DNA from: Algoriphagus aestuarii
Lineage (GTDB): Bacteria > Bacteroidota > Bacteroidia > Cytophagales > Cyclobacteriaceae
Reading direction: 5' to 3'
Length of the DNA: 64,000 bases
Assembly: GCA_017051695.1 (NCBI GenBank)
Contig: JAFIDK010000004.1
Coordinates: forward strand, 1-64,000
Shown here one piece after another: positions 35,194 through 44,674 of the stretch; positions within the stretch are counted from its first letter, which is position 1, and each line of letters starts with the position of its first letter. The position numbers and the translations under genes were made by a program. The notes under the pieces are model-generated. The model was not told where the DNA came from and searched no databases. It saw only the letters and a program-made list of their open reading frames with translations.

Positions 35194-36080
35194 GATTTTA
35201 AATCAAGGTTTGAAATGACAGGTCTAGGATTCCAACCCAAATTTTTCCTAGCCTCTTGGTCATCAAAAGTTAAAGAATGGCTAAGTTTTTCTAGCCTATA
35301 AGTATTTAAAGGAAAAAAAGGGAGTAAATCCCCTATTTTCGCCAGGTATTGTAGCAATCGAAAATTTATTTTTCTGACTTTCTTTTTATAAAAACCCGAA
35401 AGATATTTATCCAATTCCGCTAGGCTTGGATGTTGTCCATCAGTCAAATTAAACACCCCCTGTTTTCCATGAAGACTTGGAATAAGCTTAGCTATATCTT
35501 CTGCCAGAACCACAGACTTCCTTGCAAAACCATCCCCTACTCTGAAGTAATAATTATTTTTAATCGCTTTGATCATTGCTCCTAAATTACCTGGAGTATT
35601 CTCTCCGCCTGCGATAAGTGGAAGTCTAAGTATCACCAAATTAACTTCTCTTTGTTCTGCCCATTGAATTAAAAACAATTCTGCATCCCTCTTACTTTTT
35701 CCATAAGGGGTTTGAGGATTCAGCTGAGTTGATTCCAGAACCATTTTTCCTTGATCTAATCCATAAACTGCGACTGAACTTATAAAAACAAAGGTTTGAG
35801 GATGTCGGTCTAACTGATCTAAGGCGGCGATCAGGTTTTTGGTGCCATCCAGATTTACTTTATAAAATTGAGATTCCTCCTCCTTATTTTTTGGGATTCG
35901 ATGTGCCAACCCAGCACTGTGAATCACCATATCAATTGGTGTCAATTCTGGAACTTCAACAGATAGATCGAATTGAAAGTCATTTGATTTGGATCTTCCT
36001 AAGCTTAAAACCTTTCCTGATAAGCTTTTATTTATATAATTACCCAAAAACCCTGAAGCTCCAGTCAAAAGGTATTTCAT
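35190..36080 (-). CDS. NAD-dependent epimerase/reductase (extended SDR, WbpV-like)
   Basis: This 296-residue extended SDR has the GASGFLG nucleotide loop (residues 7-13), IHSAGLAHR (about 53-61), the catalytic serine in FISSVAVYG and T-P-Y-G-K-S-K (Y-x-x-x-K, about 128-134), and RLPLIAGG. It belongs to the WbpV/WbcP-type group of sugar-nucleotide epimerases or 4-reductases found beside WecA/WbpL-type transferases in O-antigen clusters. It overlaps both neighbouring glycosyltransferase genes by four bases. The product could be a UDP-6-deoxy- or UDP-4-epi-HexNAc. I cannot decide between them. Confidence 0.88.
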   Translation of the reverse strand: MKYLLTGASGFLGNYINKSLSGKVLSLGRSKSNDFQFDLSVEVPELTPIDMVIHSAGLAHRIPKNKEEESQFYKVNLDGTKNLIAALDQLDRHPQTFVFISSVAVYGLDQGKMVLESTQLNPQTPYGKSKRDAELFLIQWAEQREVNLVILRLPLIAGGENTPGNLGAMIKAIKNNYYFRVGDGFARKSVVLAEDIAKLIPSLHGKQGVFNLTDGQHPSLAELDKYLSGFYKKKVRKINFRLLQYLAKIGDLLPFFPLNTYRLEKLSHSLTFDDQEARKNLGWNPRPVISNLDLKS

Positions 36081-37273
36081 CCAAGAGTTATGGTTAGTCC
36101 ATCTAAAAACAAATTGGACAATTGATCGCGATTAAACTTTTCGAAAGCCAGTTGTTTGGCATTATTCCCCATCTGAATTGCTTCTTGCTCATTTTTTCGG
36201 ACCATTTCTATTGCCTCAGCCATAGAATGAGGGTCTGAAGGATCCACATTAAGTCCGCAGTTGTATTTATTGACCAAATCAGCAATCCACCCTTTTGTTG
36301 ATTGAATTACAGGGATTCCAGCTGCAAAAGAATCAAAAAGTTTGTTGGGAGAATTGGTATGAAGTACTTCGATATCTTTAAATGTCACAAAGCTAGCTCT
36401 TGCAATCTGGAACCATTTTACAAGCTCTTTCTTGGGTAATAATCCAATGAAATGAATAGAATCCTGGAGCCCATGTTGATTTACCAATTCCTCTAATTGT
36501 TTTCTTTCAGCCCCATCTCCTAAAAAGAACATGTTTGATCCATTCATTCCAGCATGGATAAAACCTCGAATAATCTGTTCACACTCATCCATTAATCCCA
36601 AAGACCCTGCATAGATGAAATTACAAGTGGACTCCCATTCTTTTTTAAATCCTTTAGGCTTTCCATTTTCAGAGGAAAACAAAACTATATCTGATGAATT
36701 AGGAATTACAAGAGTTGGTTTTTCGGAATTAATCTTTTTCACCCCATCTTCCATTCCAATAGAACAGGCAACTATCAAATCTGAATTTTTGTATATCAGC
36801 TTTTCAAATGCCAATGCAATTTTTATAGCAGTTGGATTTTTGATTTTACCGAGTTGAATACCTCCAGTTGGCCAAAGATCCCTTACTTCAAAAACAAATT
36901 TTTTGGAACGAATTTTTTTGGAAAATAAGCCAGGAATGGCTGTGGTAATTGGTCCTGAACTGGACAAAACCAAATCATGTGATTCGGTCAGGGCAAAATA
37001 CACGGAAATAAAAGCAAATTTCAACGCATTAAATGCTCTTTTAAAAAATGAATCCTTATTAGAATCAGCGGCATTTACTACGATCAAGTTAACTCCCTCA
37101 ATGTTTTGCCTTGAAACTAGTCCTTTTGCTCGTATGTCAGACTTATAATAAGGAGCTGTAACTACTGTTACCTGGTGTCCTTCCTTTACCCATCTTCTCG
37201 TAAATTCATAATAACGGGTACTCCAACCCCCGTTTGGTGTTCCAAAATATTGGTAAAATACTAGAATTTTCAT
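36077..37273 (-). CDS. GT4 glycosyltransferase, WbuB-like
   Basis: This 398-residue protein begins ILVFYQYFGTPNGGWSTRYY, with the conserved E-V-R-D-L-W-P motif (FVFEVRDLWPTGGIQLG, about 125-141) that marks WbuB-like transferases (WbuB adds L-FucNAc in E. coli O26). The C-terminal motif HTNSPNKLFDSFAAGIPVI (about 305-323) is the donor site. WbuB-like enzymes typically add the second sugar onto undecaprenyl-PP-HexNAc made by a WecA-like enzyme. This fits the WecA-like gene at 9089 and the epimerase next door. ATG start. Confidence 0.88.
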   Translation of the reverse strand: MKILVFYQYFGTPNGGWSTRYYEFTRRWVKEGHQVTVVTAPYYKSDIRAKGLVSRQNIEGVNLIVVNAADSNKDSFFKRAFNALKFAFISVYFALTESHDLVLSSSGPITTAIPGLFSKKIRSKKFVFEVRDLWPTGGIQLGKIKNPTAIKIALAFEKLIYKNSDLIVACSIGMEDGVKKINSEKPTLVIPNSSDIVLFSSENGKPKGFKKEWESTCNFIYAGSLGLMDECEQIIRGFIHAGMNGSNMFFLGDGAERKQLEELVNQHGLQDSIHFIGLLPKKELVKWFQIARASFVTFKDIEVLHTNSPNKLFDSFAAGIPVIQSTKGWIADLVNKYNCGLNVDPSDPHSMAEAIEMVRKNEQEAIQMGNNAKQLAFEKFNRDQLSNLFLDGLTITLG

Positions 37274-37294
37274 TTTTCTTACAGAGATGATTTC

Positions 37295-38716
37295 CTAAAT
37301 GGTTGTAATCATCTGATTGGCATTGACAGATTCTTGACCTACTTTCTTAGGAATTATTCTATTTTGAGTGGCACCCGTGATTCTAAACATGCTCATACCA
37401 ATTAATAAAGGTGAGACAAATGTCCGCATAGCCGCGTGAAAACTGGTCAATAAGCCTACTAAGAACAGGGCAGTTAATATTCCCGAAACCAGGGGATTGG
37501 GATGGGATCGAGGTAGTCTTGCCCCATAATATAGTAAGAGGATAAAATAAATCATCCCCAAAAGACCATGCTCGGCTAGTAATCTACTAAACTCCACGTG
37601 GGCCACAATTCCAGTCATTTTCTCCCTTGCAAACTGTGAAGCTCCTACTCCTGCTCCAAAAATCGGGTGGTCCATCCATAGTTCTAAATCACCCATGAAT
37701 ATATCAAGTCTACCAGAAGAGATTGTATTTAGGGTCTTGCTTTTTGATCCTGCAAGGGTACCTGCAGTTTCACCTTGATACCTAAGAAGTAGCATTCCAT
37801 CTGTAAGAATATTGACTAGGAAAAAAGAACCTGCCAATAAGAACAAGGCTGGTATAAAGTATTTACCTATCCTTACCAAATTAAACTTTCTAATCTGAAA
37901 AGGAGAGGCCATGCGTAGAAAAACCAGAATAATGAATATCCCAAAGAAACCACTAATCATACCCCCACGTGAAAAAGTCAATAACCCCTGAAGCAAAAAC
38001 AAGCCTAATAAGGAAGAATCAATCCATCTGTAGCCAGAAAACTTCCATCTATTCAACCAAAATATGAAGAGCAAAAATGCTCCCAAACCCATAGCAGTTG
38101 AGACCTGATTTGATCCAAATCCACCAGCTGCCACGGTATTTGCACTTAAGCCAAATTCTATTTCATCGATGTCAGGAGCTTTGATCAAAGCATGAGCTAA
38201 GACTGCTATCATTGGGAAAATAATGAGCTTCAAATTTGTTTTGAGCATCCCGAAAGAGAGTTTTTTATCTTTGAAAAGGATTATAGCCAAAGCCACATTA
38301 AAAGCTCCTAAAAAGTTAAACATCACATCAAGAAATGTAACAGAATAGGATATATCGAAAAGCAAACTCGGGACTATTAAAATCAGCATCCAGATAGCAG
38401 GAAGGGAAGTGATCTTATATTTGATGATCCCGATTATCAATAAAAGGCAAAATAAATACTTGCCCATTTCATAAGGGATATATGGGGAAGTTCCACTCAT
38501 CCTTGCCAAAATTTCTATAGAGACAAGATAGACTATAACAGAAAAATAAATAGATATTGGAGTACTAGGCCTTAAAACCAAGTAAATAGAAGATAGTAAA
38601 GTAAGGTAAAACCAAGCAATCAAAGGATAGGGTGAGAATACGCAAAGTAGTCCCAATATCAAATGAAATACAATCCAAAAAACTGTTGATCGTGAAGTGA
38701 TTAACTGTTTAATCAT
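37295..38716 (-). CDS. O-antigen polymerase/ligase-like membrane protein (Wzy/WaaL type)
   Basis: I take the ATG at 38714-38716 (473 residues); seven codons upstream the frame reaches only a TTG. It has about eleven TM helices. A large periplasmic loop at about residues 300-385 contains SSGRLDIFMGDLELWMDHPIFGAG, then EFSRLLAEHGLLG, the signature of the Wzy_C/O-antigen-ligase family (H-x-E-x-x-x-x-x-x-E-x-G, here a variant with HVEFSRLLAEHGLLG). It polymerises lipid-linked repeat units in the periplasm or ligates them to an acceptor. A second Wzy-like protein is encoded at 61212. ATG at 38716 follows a short gap after the acyltransferase gene. Confidence 0.87.
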   Translation of the reverse strand: MIKQLITSRSTVFWIVFHLILGLLCVFSPYPLIAWFYLTLLSSIYLVLRPSTPISIYFSVIVYLVSIEILARMSGTSPYIPYEMGKYLFCLLLIIGIIKYKITSLPAIWMLILIVPSLLFDISYSVTFLDVMFNFLGAFNVALAIILFKDKKLSFGMLKTNLKLIIFPMIAVLAHALIKAPDIDEIEFGLSANTVAAGGFGSNQVSTAMGLGAFLLFIFWLNRWKFSGYRWIDSSLLGLFLLQGLLTFSRGGMISGFFGIFIILVFLRMASPFQIRKFNLVRIGKYFIPALFLLAGSFFLVNILTDGMLLLRYQGETAGTLAGSKSKTLNTISSGRLDIFMGDLELWMDHPIFGAGVGASQFAREKMTGIVAHVEFSRLLAEHGLLGMIYFILLLYYGARLPRSHPNPLVSGILTALFLVGLLTSFHAAMRTFVSPLLIGMSMFRITGATQNRIIPKKVGQESVNANQMITTI

Positions 38717-38758
38717 GCTGTAAAAATTTTCCCACAAAATACTCCATTTTCTTTTTCA

Positions 38759-39928
38759 TCACTTATTCATCAGTCCCAGTTTTTTACCGAGTTTTTTTGG
38801 CCAATCTTTATCCATACAAGGCTTTTCTATCACTAAATAAAAGAAAGAAGAAATCAGCATCAAGCCTATTGATGCCAAAGAAAATTGAAATAATAAATTA
38901 ACCAGGTAATTCTCAGAGATAAGGATTGATTTGGCCACCTTAACGAACAAATAAAAGTAGGCCAAATGAAGTAAATAAATCGTATAACACATTCCTCCAA
39001 TCAAATATAGGAAAGGTGTTCTGAAGATATTATTGATAGCCTGTCCTTTAAACACACTAATAAACATCCAAAATAAGCTGACATTAAACATGAAATTGTT
39101 AAATGCATTTGCCTGAGGCTTGTAAAACCAGAACAGACCAAAAAAGCTAAGAAGGCCAATCAGATCAAATAAAATTATTTTTTTCATCACCCAATCTTTC
39201 CTTGATAGAAATAGGATTGCAAAGAAAGTTCCTATTAAGAAATGACTAAGGAATACCAAAATATTGGTTCCTAGGCCATAAGGATGATTAGTCAAAACAA
39301 AGCTTTTGAAAAATAGAGAAACTACAAATAGTATGAGCAGAATTAGGAAACCAATCACTTTGTTTTTATTCCCCAATGAAATAAAGGCCAAAAAAGGAAT
39401 GATGATATAAAATTGGACTTCTGTTTCTAGGCTCCAAGTGACTGGGTTAATCAACGAATATTCATTGAATATTATTTCGTGCACATAAAATATGCTGGCT
39501 AAAAAATTGGGGAATAGCTCCTTAAATGATTCTCCATTTATAAAGAGGTGCACCAAAAAAAGTGCTGACAGAGCGATAATAAAAGGTGGCTCTAAGCGAG
39601 TTATTCTCCTCCAAAAGTAATTTTTGAGTTGAATTTTCTTTCCTCCAAACCAATATTGGTTCAAAAAAGGAACGCTTAAAATAAAACCGCTAATTCCAAA
39701 AAACACCTTAACTCCCAAATCAAGCCTAACTAACCACCAGCCTAATTGCCAAAAACCTTCATAAGGCAAATGAATGCTAACTTCGGATGCTAATTCTTTG
39801 GCAAGAAGAAAATGAAAATGGAAAACCACCACCGTCATGATTGCAAAAAAACGAAGGCCATCAATTTCAGGGATGAAGTTGGCACTACTGGTATTACGCT
39901 GGAAAAGCTGAATGAATTTGCTATTCAT
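38759..39928 (-). CDS. Acyltransferase 3 family (OafA-like) membrane O-acetyltransferase
   Basis: This 389-residue protein has ten or so TM helices. The N-terminal FIPEIDGLRFFAIMTVVVFHFHF (about 18-40) holds the family R/H pair: Arg in GLR and the histidine in VFHFH. GISGFILSVPFL and YFWRRITRLEPPFII follow, and later VTWSLETEVQFYII. OafA-type enzymes use cytoplasmic acetyl-CoA to O-acetylate glycans during export. Located between the polymerase and a glycosyltransferase gene. It probably acetylates the capsule. The position is unknown. Confidence 0.9.
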   Translation of the reverse strand: MNSKFIQLFQRNTSSANFIPEIDGLRFFAIMTVVVFHFHFLLAKELASEVSIHLPYEGFWQLGWWLVRLDLGVKVFFGISGFILSVPFLNQYWFGGKKIQLKNYFWRRITRLEPPFIIALSALFLVHLFINGESFKELFPNFLASIFYVHEIIFNEYSLINPVTWSLETEVQFYIIIPFLAFISLGNKNKVIGFLILLILFVVSLFFKSFVLTNHPYGLGTNILVFLSHFLIGTFFAILFLSRKDWVMKKIILFDLIGLLSFFGLFWFYKPQANAFNNFMFNVSLFWMFISVFKGQAINNIFRTPFLYLIGGMCYTIYLLHLAYFYLFVKVAKSILISENYLVNLLFQFSLASIGLMLISSFFYLVIEKPCMDKDWPKKLGKKLGLMNK

Positions 39929-39942
39929 TTAATTCACCGAAT

Positions 39943-41013
39943 TCATTTTAGTAATTGCTTGTATGAATTAAAAAACTTAGTCGCACCATATTCCAATTTT
40001 ACATGCTCTTCTAATTTTTTTGACTTTTGGGTTAAGCTATCATAGTTTTCAATACAGCTAATCATTGCTTCTGCCAATTGATCTGGTTTTTTAGGATCTA
40101 TTAAAGTTCCCAATTCACCTTGTTTTAGTACCAAAGCACAGTCTCCAACTGCTGTACAAATAACCGGTAACGCAGCCAAAGCATACTCTAATAGAGTAAC
40201 AGGCAAACCTTCAGACTCAGAACTTAAAATTCCTACATGGGATTTTGCTAAAAGGGAAGAAACTTGATCCGAAGGCCCCATTAAAATCACTTTTTGCTCT
40301 AATTGAAATTCATTGATTTGTTTCTTGAGCTTTTCTTCCCAGTCAGAATCAACTTTTTGGCCCACTAATAAAATCTTGAAATCGATTCTTTTATCATCCA
40401 AAGATTTTGCTGCCTGAATCAATGTGAGTTGATCTTTTTGGGGCCGATAGTTTGCTAAATTCAAAAAAGTGAAAGTTTCAAACTTCTCAGACTTTTCATC
40501 AAGCTTTAAATAGGGGAAATTGGGAAGATATACAATGCTTTTCTTACGGTAAGGAAGAAGATTTTGCCAATAATCCAAGAGTTTATGATTGACAACTATA
40601 ATCCTATCTATCCATTTAGAGAGGATCACAAATTCACTTCTTTTATTCTCTTCAAGTTGATCACTTAATCCAAAATGATCATGCCAGACCAATAAGAACC
40701 TTCCTACTAATATCTTCAACATGAGAGCCCAATAGATTGAAGTACTATGTGCATGTATGTAATCAGGCTTAATTTTTTGAACCTGTTTAATCAATCTCCA
40801 AAATGCCCCAAGGTCTTTAAAGCTCTTTTTCTCCAAAAAATGAACTTGAACTTCCTGATTTAGGAAATGCTGTAATCCTCCACTTTTCCTAGAAACTATA
40901 ATATGGCTTTCCCAATCATTTTCCTGAAAGGTGTTTGCCAGATTTACGCTCATTCTTTCAGTTCCACCCAAATCCAAGGTATCAACAAGTTGGACGATTA
41001 CCTTTTTTTTCAT
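39943..41013 (-). CDS. GT4-family glycosyltransferase
   Basis: This 356-residue GT-B protein has the N-terminal QLVDTLDLGGTERMSVNLAN (about 8-27), with the glycine-rich loop of the acceptor domain. Donor-site motif: HVGILSSESEGLPVTLLEYALAAL (about 262-285). It ends with a basic helix. It overlaps the upstream GT gene by four bases (ATGA). A cytoplasmic enzyme adding one sugar to the lipid-linked repeat unit. Specificity not readable. Confidence 0.88.
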   Translation of the reverse strand: MKKKVIVQLVDTLDLGGTERMSVNLANTFQENDWESHIIVSRKSGGLQHFLNQEVQVHFLEKKSFKDLGAFWRLIKQVQKIKPDYIHAHSTSIYWALMLKILVGRFLLVWHDHFGLSDQLEENKRSEFVILSKWIDRIIVVNHKLLDYWQNLLPYRKKSIVYLPNFPYLKLDEKSEKFETFTFLNLANYRPQKDQLTLIQAAKSLDDKRIDFKILLVGQKVDSDWEEKLKKQINEFQLEQKVILMGPSDQVSSLLAKSHVGILSSESEGLPVTLLEYALAALPVICTAVGDCALVLKQGELGTLIDPKKPDQLAEAMISCIENYDSLTQKSKKLEEHVKLEYGATKFFNSYKQLLK

Positions 41014-42131
41014 CGATTCAAAACCTCTTCAATTTCTGCTTCAAACTTTTCCAAAGTATAGACTCTGGACCATTCCATGGCGTTTTGTGTCACTCTTTGA
41101 TAGTCTTCAGGTTCATCTAAAAAATGTTGAATCTTTTTACAGACCCCTTCAGGATTTGGACTGACCAATACTCCTCGTTCACCCCAGCCAACCATTTCGG
41201 GGACACAGGAAACAGCTGTGGTAATCGGAAGGCAAGCCCAAAACATAGACTCCGCAACAACTTTTGGCCAACCTTCACTTTCGGATGTGAAAATCAAAAA
41301 ATGAGCTTCTCTAAAAGCCTCTTTTATTGTTTGACTGGACTGATTTCCTTTCAATTCTATAAATTCTTCAAGTCTGTTTTCTTGAATATAATTTTCGATA
41401 ATCAACCTTTCCGGCCCTTCCCCATACAAATCCAAACTTGCATCAAGTCCTGACTCTCTGAGTAATTTTAATGTTTTACATGAAATCAATGGTCTTTTCC
41501 CTGGAACTAATCCTCCGACAAAAACCATTTTAATGGGCTCGGTCAAAAGTCTTGGTTTACATGGTTCGATTTCAGATACAGAATAAGTAGCTGTGAAAAA
41601 ACTCTTGAGATTTTTGGTCATTGGTTCCCATGTTCCATAGATCAAAACCTGCATGTTTTTTGTCCAGAATTCGCTGGTCAATATTTTTTGTTGCAGCCTA
41701 TATGTAAATGGCTGCTCACTTTTCCAATCCCAGTTACCTGCATATTTGGCGGATTTTGTTTTCCAAGGGAAAAAGATTTGAGCAAAAACTCCAATAAGTC
41801 CCATGTTTCCAGGGCATCGTAAATGAATATGATCTGCTTTCAGCATTTCTATCAGAACACGAAAAAAAATATAGGGAACAGTGAAAAGAGCCTTAAATCG
41901 AGCTGACCAATTCAAAAAATTGAATTCAGGGACATCTTTAAATCGAATATCCGGATGGACATAAGCAAGATCAATTGGGTCTATCTGAGCTGATTTTACT
42001 AATGGAGCAAGTAGAACCACTTGGTCAACATGTTTGAACCAGAGATTCATCTCTTTTACATAAGGACCATAACCAAAAAACTGTGAATCGTTGTTTTTAT
42101 GAATAACATGGGTGATTACCAAAAACCTCAT
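41010..42131 (-). CDS. GT4-like glycosyltransferase
   Basis: This 373-residue GT-B protein contains MVFVGGLVPGKRPLI (about 204-218, start of the donor domain) and HFLIFTSESEGWPKVVAESM (about 287-306, the E-x7-E donor site), then GWGERGVLVSPN. The N-terminal part is unusually rich in aromatic residues (FGYGPYVKEMNLWF). It overlaps neighbours on both sides by four bases. It is part of a run of four consecutive glycosyltransferases. Confidence 0.88.
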   Translation of the reverse strand: MRFLVITHVIHKNNDSQFFGYGPYVKEMNLWFKHVDQVVLLAPLVKSAQIDPIDLAYVHPDIRFKDVPEFNFLNWSARFKALFTVPYIFFRVLIEMLKADHIHLRCPGNMGLIGVFAQIFFPWKTKSAKYAGNWDWKSEQPFTYRLQQKILTSEFWTKNMQVLIYGTWEPMTKNLKSFFTATYSVSEIEPCKPRLLTEPIKMVFVGGLVPGKRPLISCKTLKLLRESGLDASLDLYGEGPERLIIENYIQENRLEEFIELKGNQSSQTIKEAFREAHFLIFTSESEGWPKVVAESMFWACLPITTAVSCVPEMVGWGERGVLVSPNPEGVCKKIQHFLDEPEDYQRVTQNAMEWSRVYTLEKFEAEIEEVLNR

Positions 42132-43264
42132 GCAATCAATTGACGATAAAAGTCTAAATTCTTATTGATTATTGCCTCTGGCGCAAATTTTTTGTTTGCC
42201 GATACTGCAGCCTCTTTAGCTACCGATTCCATTTTGAGGGGATGTGCCAAGGCATTTATTATTGTTTTGGCTATATCATTTGGAGCAAAAGGATCACACA
42301 AGCATCCGTCTTTTCCATCTTCAATCACTTCAGGTCCAGGTCCCAACTTGGTAAAAACAACAACTCTTTGCATAGCCATTGCCTCAGGTGCGACTAAACC
42401 TAGAGTTTCTGAATGTGATGGAAAAACGCAAATCGCTGCTTTTGAATAAATGTCAGGTAACTCTTGTTGAGGAACGGGCCCCTTAAAAGTTATGCGATTT
42501 AAAGTTGATTTCGGTAAACCAGCTTTCAGAGATTCTAAATAACTTGCTCCTTTTTGATCCTTCCAATCTCTTCCATAAGCCAAAAGGTGAACTTTTGGGA
42601 ACTGTTCAGCTATGAGGGGTAATGCTTGACATAATTGACGAATTCCTTTCTTTTCACAAAGAGTCCCCACAAAAACCAGATTAAACGGTTCTATCAAGTT
42701 CAGATCGGCAGGCCGAAATATTTCATTATTGATAGGGTTAAAAATAACCTTAGTAGGTTTAGTCTGAAAACCAATGTATTTGGAAGTGTGAGACACCACA
42801 TAGTCTGATACTCCAATAAAAGCATCTGCCTTTCTGAAGGATCGTTTTTCTTGGAAAGCTTTCCAAATATTAACACTTCTTTCTTCCCCTTCAGCAAAAA
42901 AATGATGACCTCCATGAAGCCGTATTAGGTATTTAATTCCTTTGATTTTTCTAATAAATGAAAAAGACATTTCAGAACCTTCCACAATATCTATTGGATT
43001 AGTTTTATGAAGGATTACTAATTCTTTGTTAACAGCCTGAAAATTAAACCACCAGGAAATCCCCGCTACATATCTAAATGGGGTATAAATAATAGAAACC
43101 CCCTCATCGATTACTATCCTTCTAGCTGCATTGGTACCATTGATAACAGATACTTGATTTCCAGCAGCTACCAAGCCCCTACATACCACCTTCAAAAAAC
43201 TACCGATACCTCCATGGGTATACCCTTCTTGTGGATATTCATTAGACAAAAAGCAAATATGCAT
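42128..43264 (-). CDS. GT4-family glycosyltransferase
   Basis: This 378-residue GT-B protein starts HICFLSNEYPQEGYTHGGIG (acceptor-domain glycine loop). LVFVGTLCEKKGIRQLCQAL opens the donor domain, and AICVFPSHSETLGLVAPEAM (about 283-302) is the donor site. It ends one base before the start of the 464-residue gene upstream in transcription (43265), with a four-base overlap to the next gene. Specificity unknown. Confidence 0.9.
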   Translation of the reverse strand: MHICFLSNEYPQEGYTHGGIGSFLKVVCRGLVAAGNQVSVINGTNAARRIVIDEGVSIIYTPFRYVAGISWWFNFQAVNKELVILHKTNPIDIVEGSEMSFSFIRKIKGIKYLIRLHGGHHFFAEGEERSVNIWKAFQEKRSFRKADAFIGVSDYVVSHTSKYIGFQTKPTKVIFNPINNEIFRPADLNLIEPFNLVFVGTLCEKKGIRQLCQALPLIAEQFPKVHLLAYGRDWKDQKGASYLESLKAGLPKSTLNRITFKGPVPQQELPDIYSKAAICVFPSHSETLGLVAPEAMAMQRVVVFTKLGPGPEVIEDGKDGCLCDPFAPNDIAKTIINALAHPLKMESVAKEAAVSANKKFAPEAIINKNLDFYRQLIA

Positions 43265-44659
43265 TTAATTCGGCTTTTTTATCATTTCTGTCAAAGCCTC
43301 CGCTACCCTTAAAGAAGAAAGTTTTTCAGGATGTGGCTGAACGATTTTATTAAACCACTTTTTGTTGTCAGGACTTACTACCTTTGGTTCTGATATAGCT
43401 TTTTTAACCATAGGAAGAATTTGATCAGGGCTATTTATCCAACCAACTGCTTTTAAATCTCCCATGGATTTAAAGTGTTCAAATTTGTATACCATATCTA
43501 CAGACCAATCAGGTGATGTATTGGCATGATCAAAATTTAAATACAAACCAACGTTTCCAAAAGCGGTGAAATCCAATGCCATTGTTGAACCGATATTTAC
43601 CACGACTTTACAGTGGTAGGCGAGATTCACCAATACCTGAATATCCTCAAACAGTGGGAAAAAGCTGCTCCAATGATTTCCCCTTTTCCAAAGCGGCATA
43701 AATAGTTTTATATTATCATACTGATCCAAAACTGTTTTAAACCGATCAATTGTTTCAACAGGTACAGGTCGAAATATCAATTGTATTTGATCTTGCCCTT
43801 TTAAGGATGATGCAACATTCTTCAGGTAAAGTGGGTCATTGGGAGAGGTTACTGTATCGCAACCTGAAAAACACACCCAGTCTTTGGAGGGATCCAAGCC
43901 ATATTTTGTTGCAAAGGAATTTTTATCCAGAATCAATTCCTTTTTAAAATAAAAGTCGAATTGAGGAGTACCTGTTACGGAAATCTGACTTTCTGATATT
44001 TCAGGATAGTAACCCAATAATTCCTGTTTCATATAATTGGACCAAACGAAATAGTTATCTGCTCGGAAAGGCAACCTACCTTTTGGTAAATTATCCCATG
44101 AAAAAATAGCCATAGCGGTAGGAATTCCTAAGGACTTAGCTGCCTCCATGGTAGTTGTGACGCTAAACACACGCTGATGTGTACAAAAGAGGAGATCAGG
44201 ATTAATTTCTTTTAATTTTGCAATTGCGTCTTTGAAGTTTTTTGTTTTACGAATTAACTTAAAATTACGCTTTTCAAGCTTTGCTGTTTCCTTGTAGGTT
44301 TTGATATTTCCTCCCACAATTTCAGCCAATCTCATTAATGCTTTATTCTTGATTGATCCGATCCCACCAATCCAATTGGTCATGATGGTCGGATTATTCT
44401 TTAGTTTTGAATTTAAGGTAAGCCTCGCATATCTGGCACTTTCTCTTAAAAGCTGTATTAGGGAATTATCCGGCTGATGCTCGAAAATGAATTGTTCAAA
44501 TTTGGAACCGAATCTTTTCTCGGCCAACTCTATCATGTCCTTTTCCAAACTATGCCATAATACTACTTCATGACCAGATTCTTGAAGGTGATGAATGACA
44601 TCCGAATACAGGTAATTCCTAATACCTACTCCATCTGGTATAATAAAACAAATCCTCAT
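43265..44659 (-). CDS. Large unassigned GT-B-like protein
   Basis: This 464-residue cytoplasmic protein begins MRICFIIPDGVGIRNYLYSD. It has no E-x7-E motif. It contains AIFSWDNLPKGRLPFRADNY (about 184-203), ISVTGTPQFDFYF (about 226-238) and VVNIGSTMALDFTAFG (about 349-364). The last resembles the phosphate-binding region of CDP-glycerol glycerophosphotransferase and UDP-GlcNAc 2-epimerase-type GT-B folds. This type includes capsule polymerases and some KDO or sialyltransferase-like enzymes. It is a good candidate for transferring an unusual donor such as the CMP-nonulosonate or a polyol phosphate. No family was identified with certainty. Confidence 0.72.
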   Translation of the reverse strand: MRICFIIPDGVGIRNYLYSDVIHHLQESGHEVVLWHSLEKDMIELAEKRFGSKFEQFIFEHQPDNSLIQLLRESARYARLTLNSKLKNNPTIMTNWIGGIGSIKNKALMRLAEIVGGNIKTYKETAKLEKRNFKLIRKTKNFKDAIAKLKEINPDLLFCTHQRVFSVTTTMEAAKSLGIPTAMAIFSWDNLPKGRLPFRADNYFVWSNYMKQELLGYYPEISESQISVTGTPQFDFYFKKELILDKNSFATKYGLDPSKDWVCFSGCDTVTSPNDPLYLKNVASSLKGQDQIQLIFRPVPVETIDRFKTVLDQYDNIKLFMPLWKRGNHWSSFFPLFEDIQVLVNLAYHCKVVVNIGSTMALDFTAFGNVGLYLNFDHANTSPDWSVDMVYKFEHFKSMGDLKAVGWINSPDQILPMVKKAISEPKVVSPDNKKWFNKIVQPHPEKLSSLRVAEALTEMIKKPN

Positions 44660-44674
44660 AAAGAAAATTTTAAT

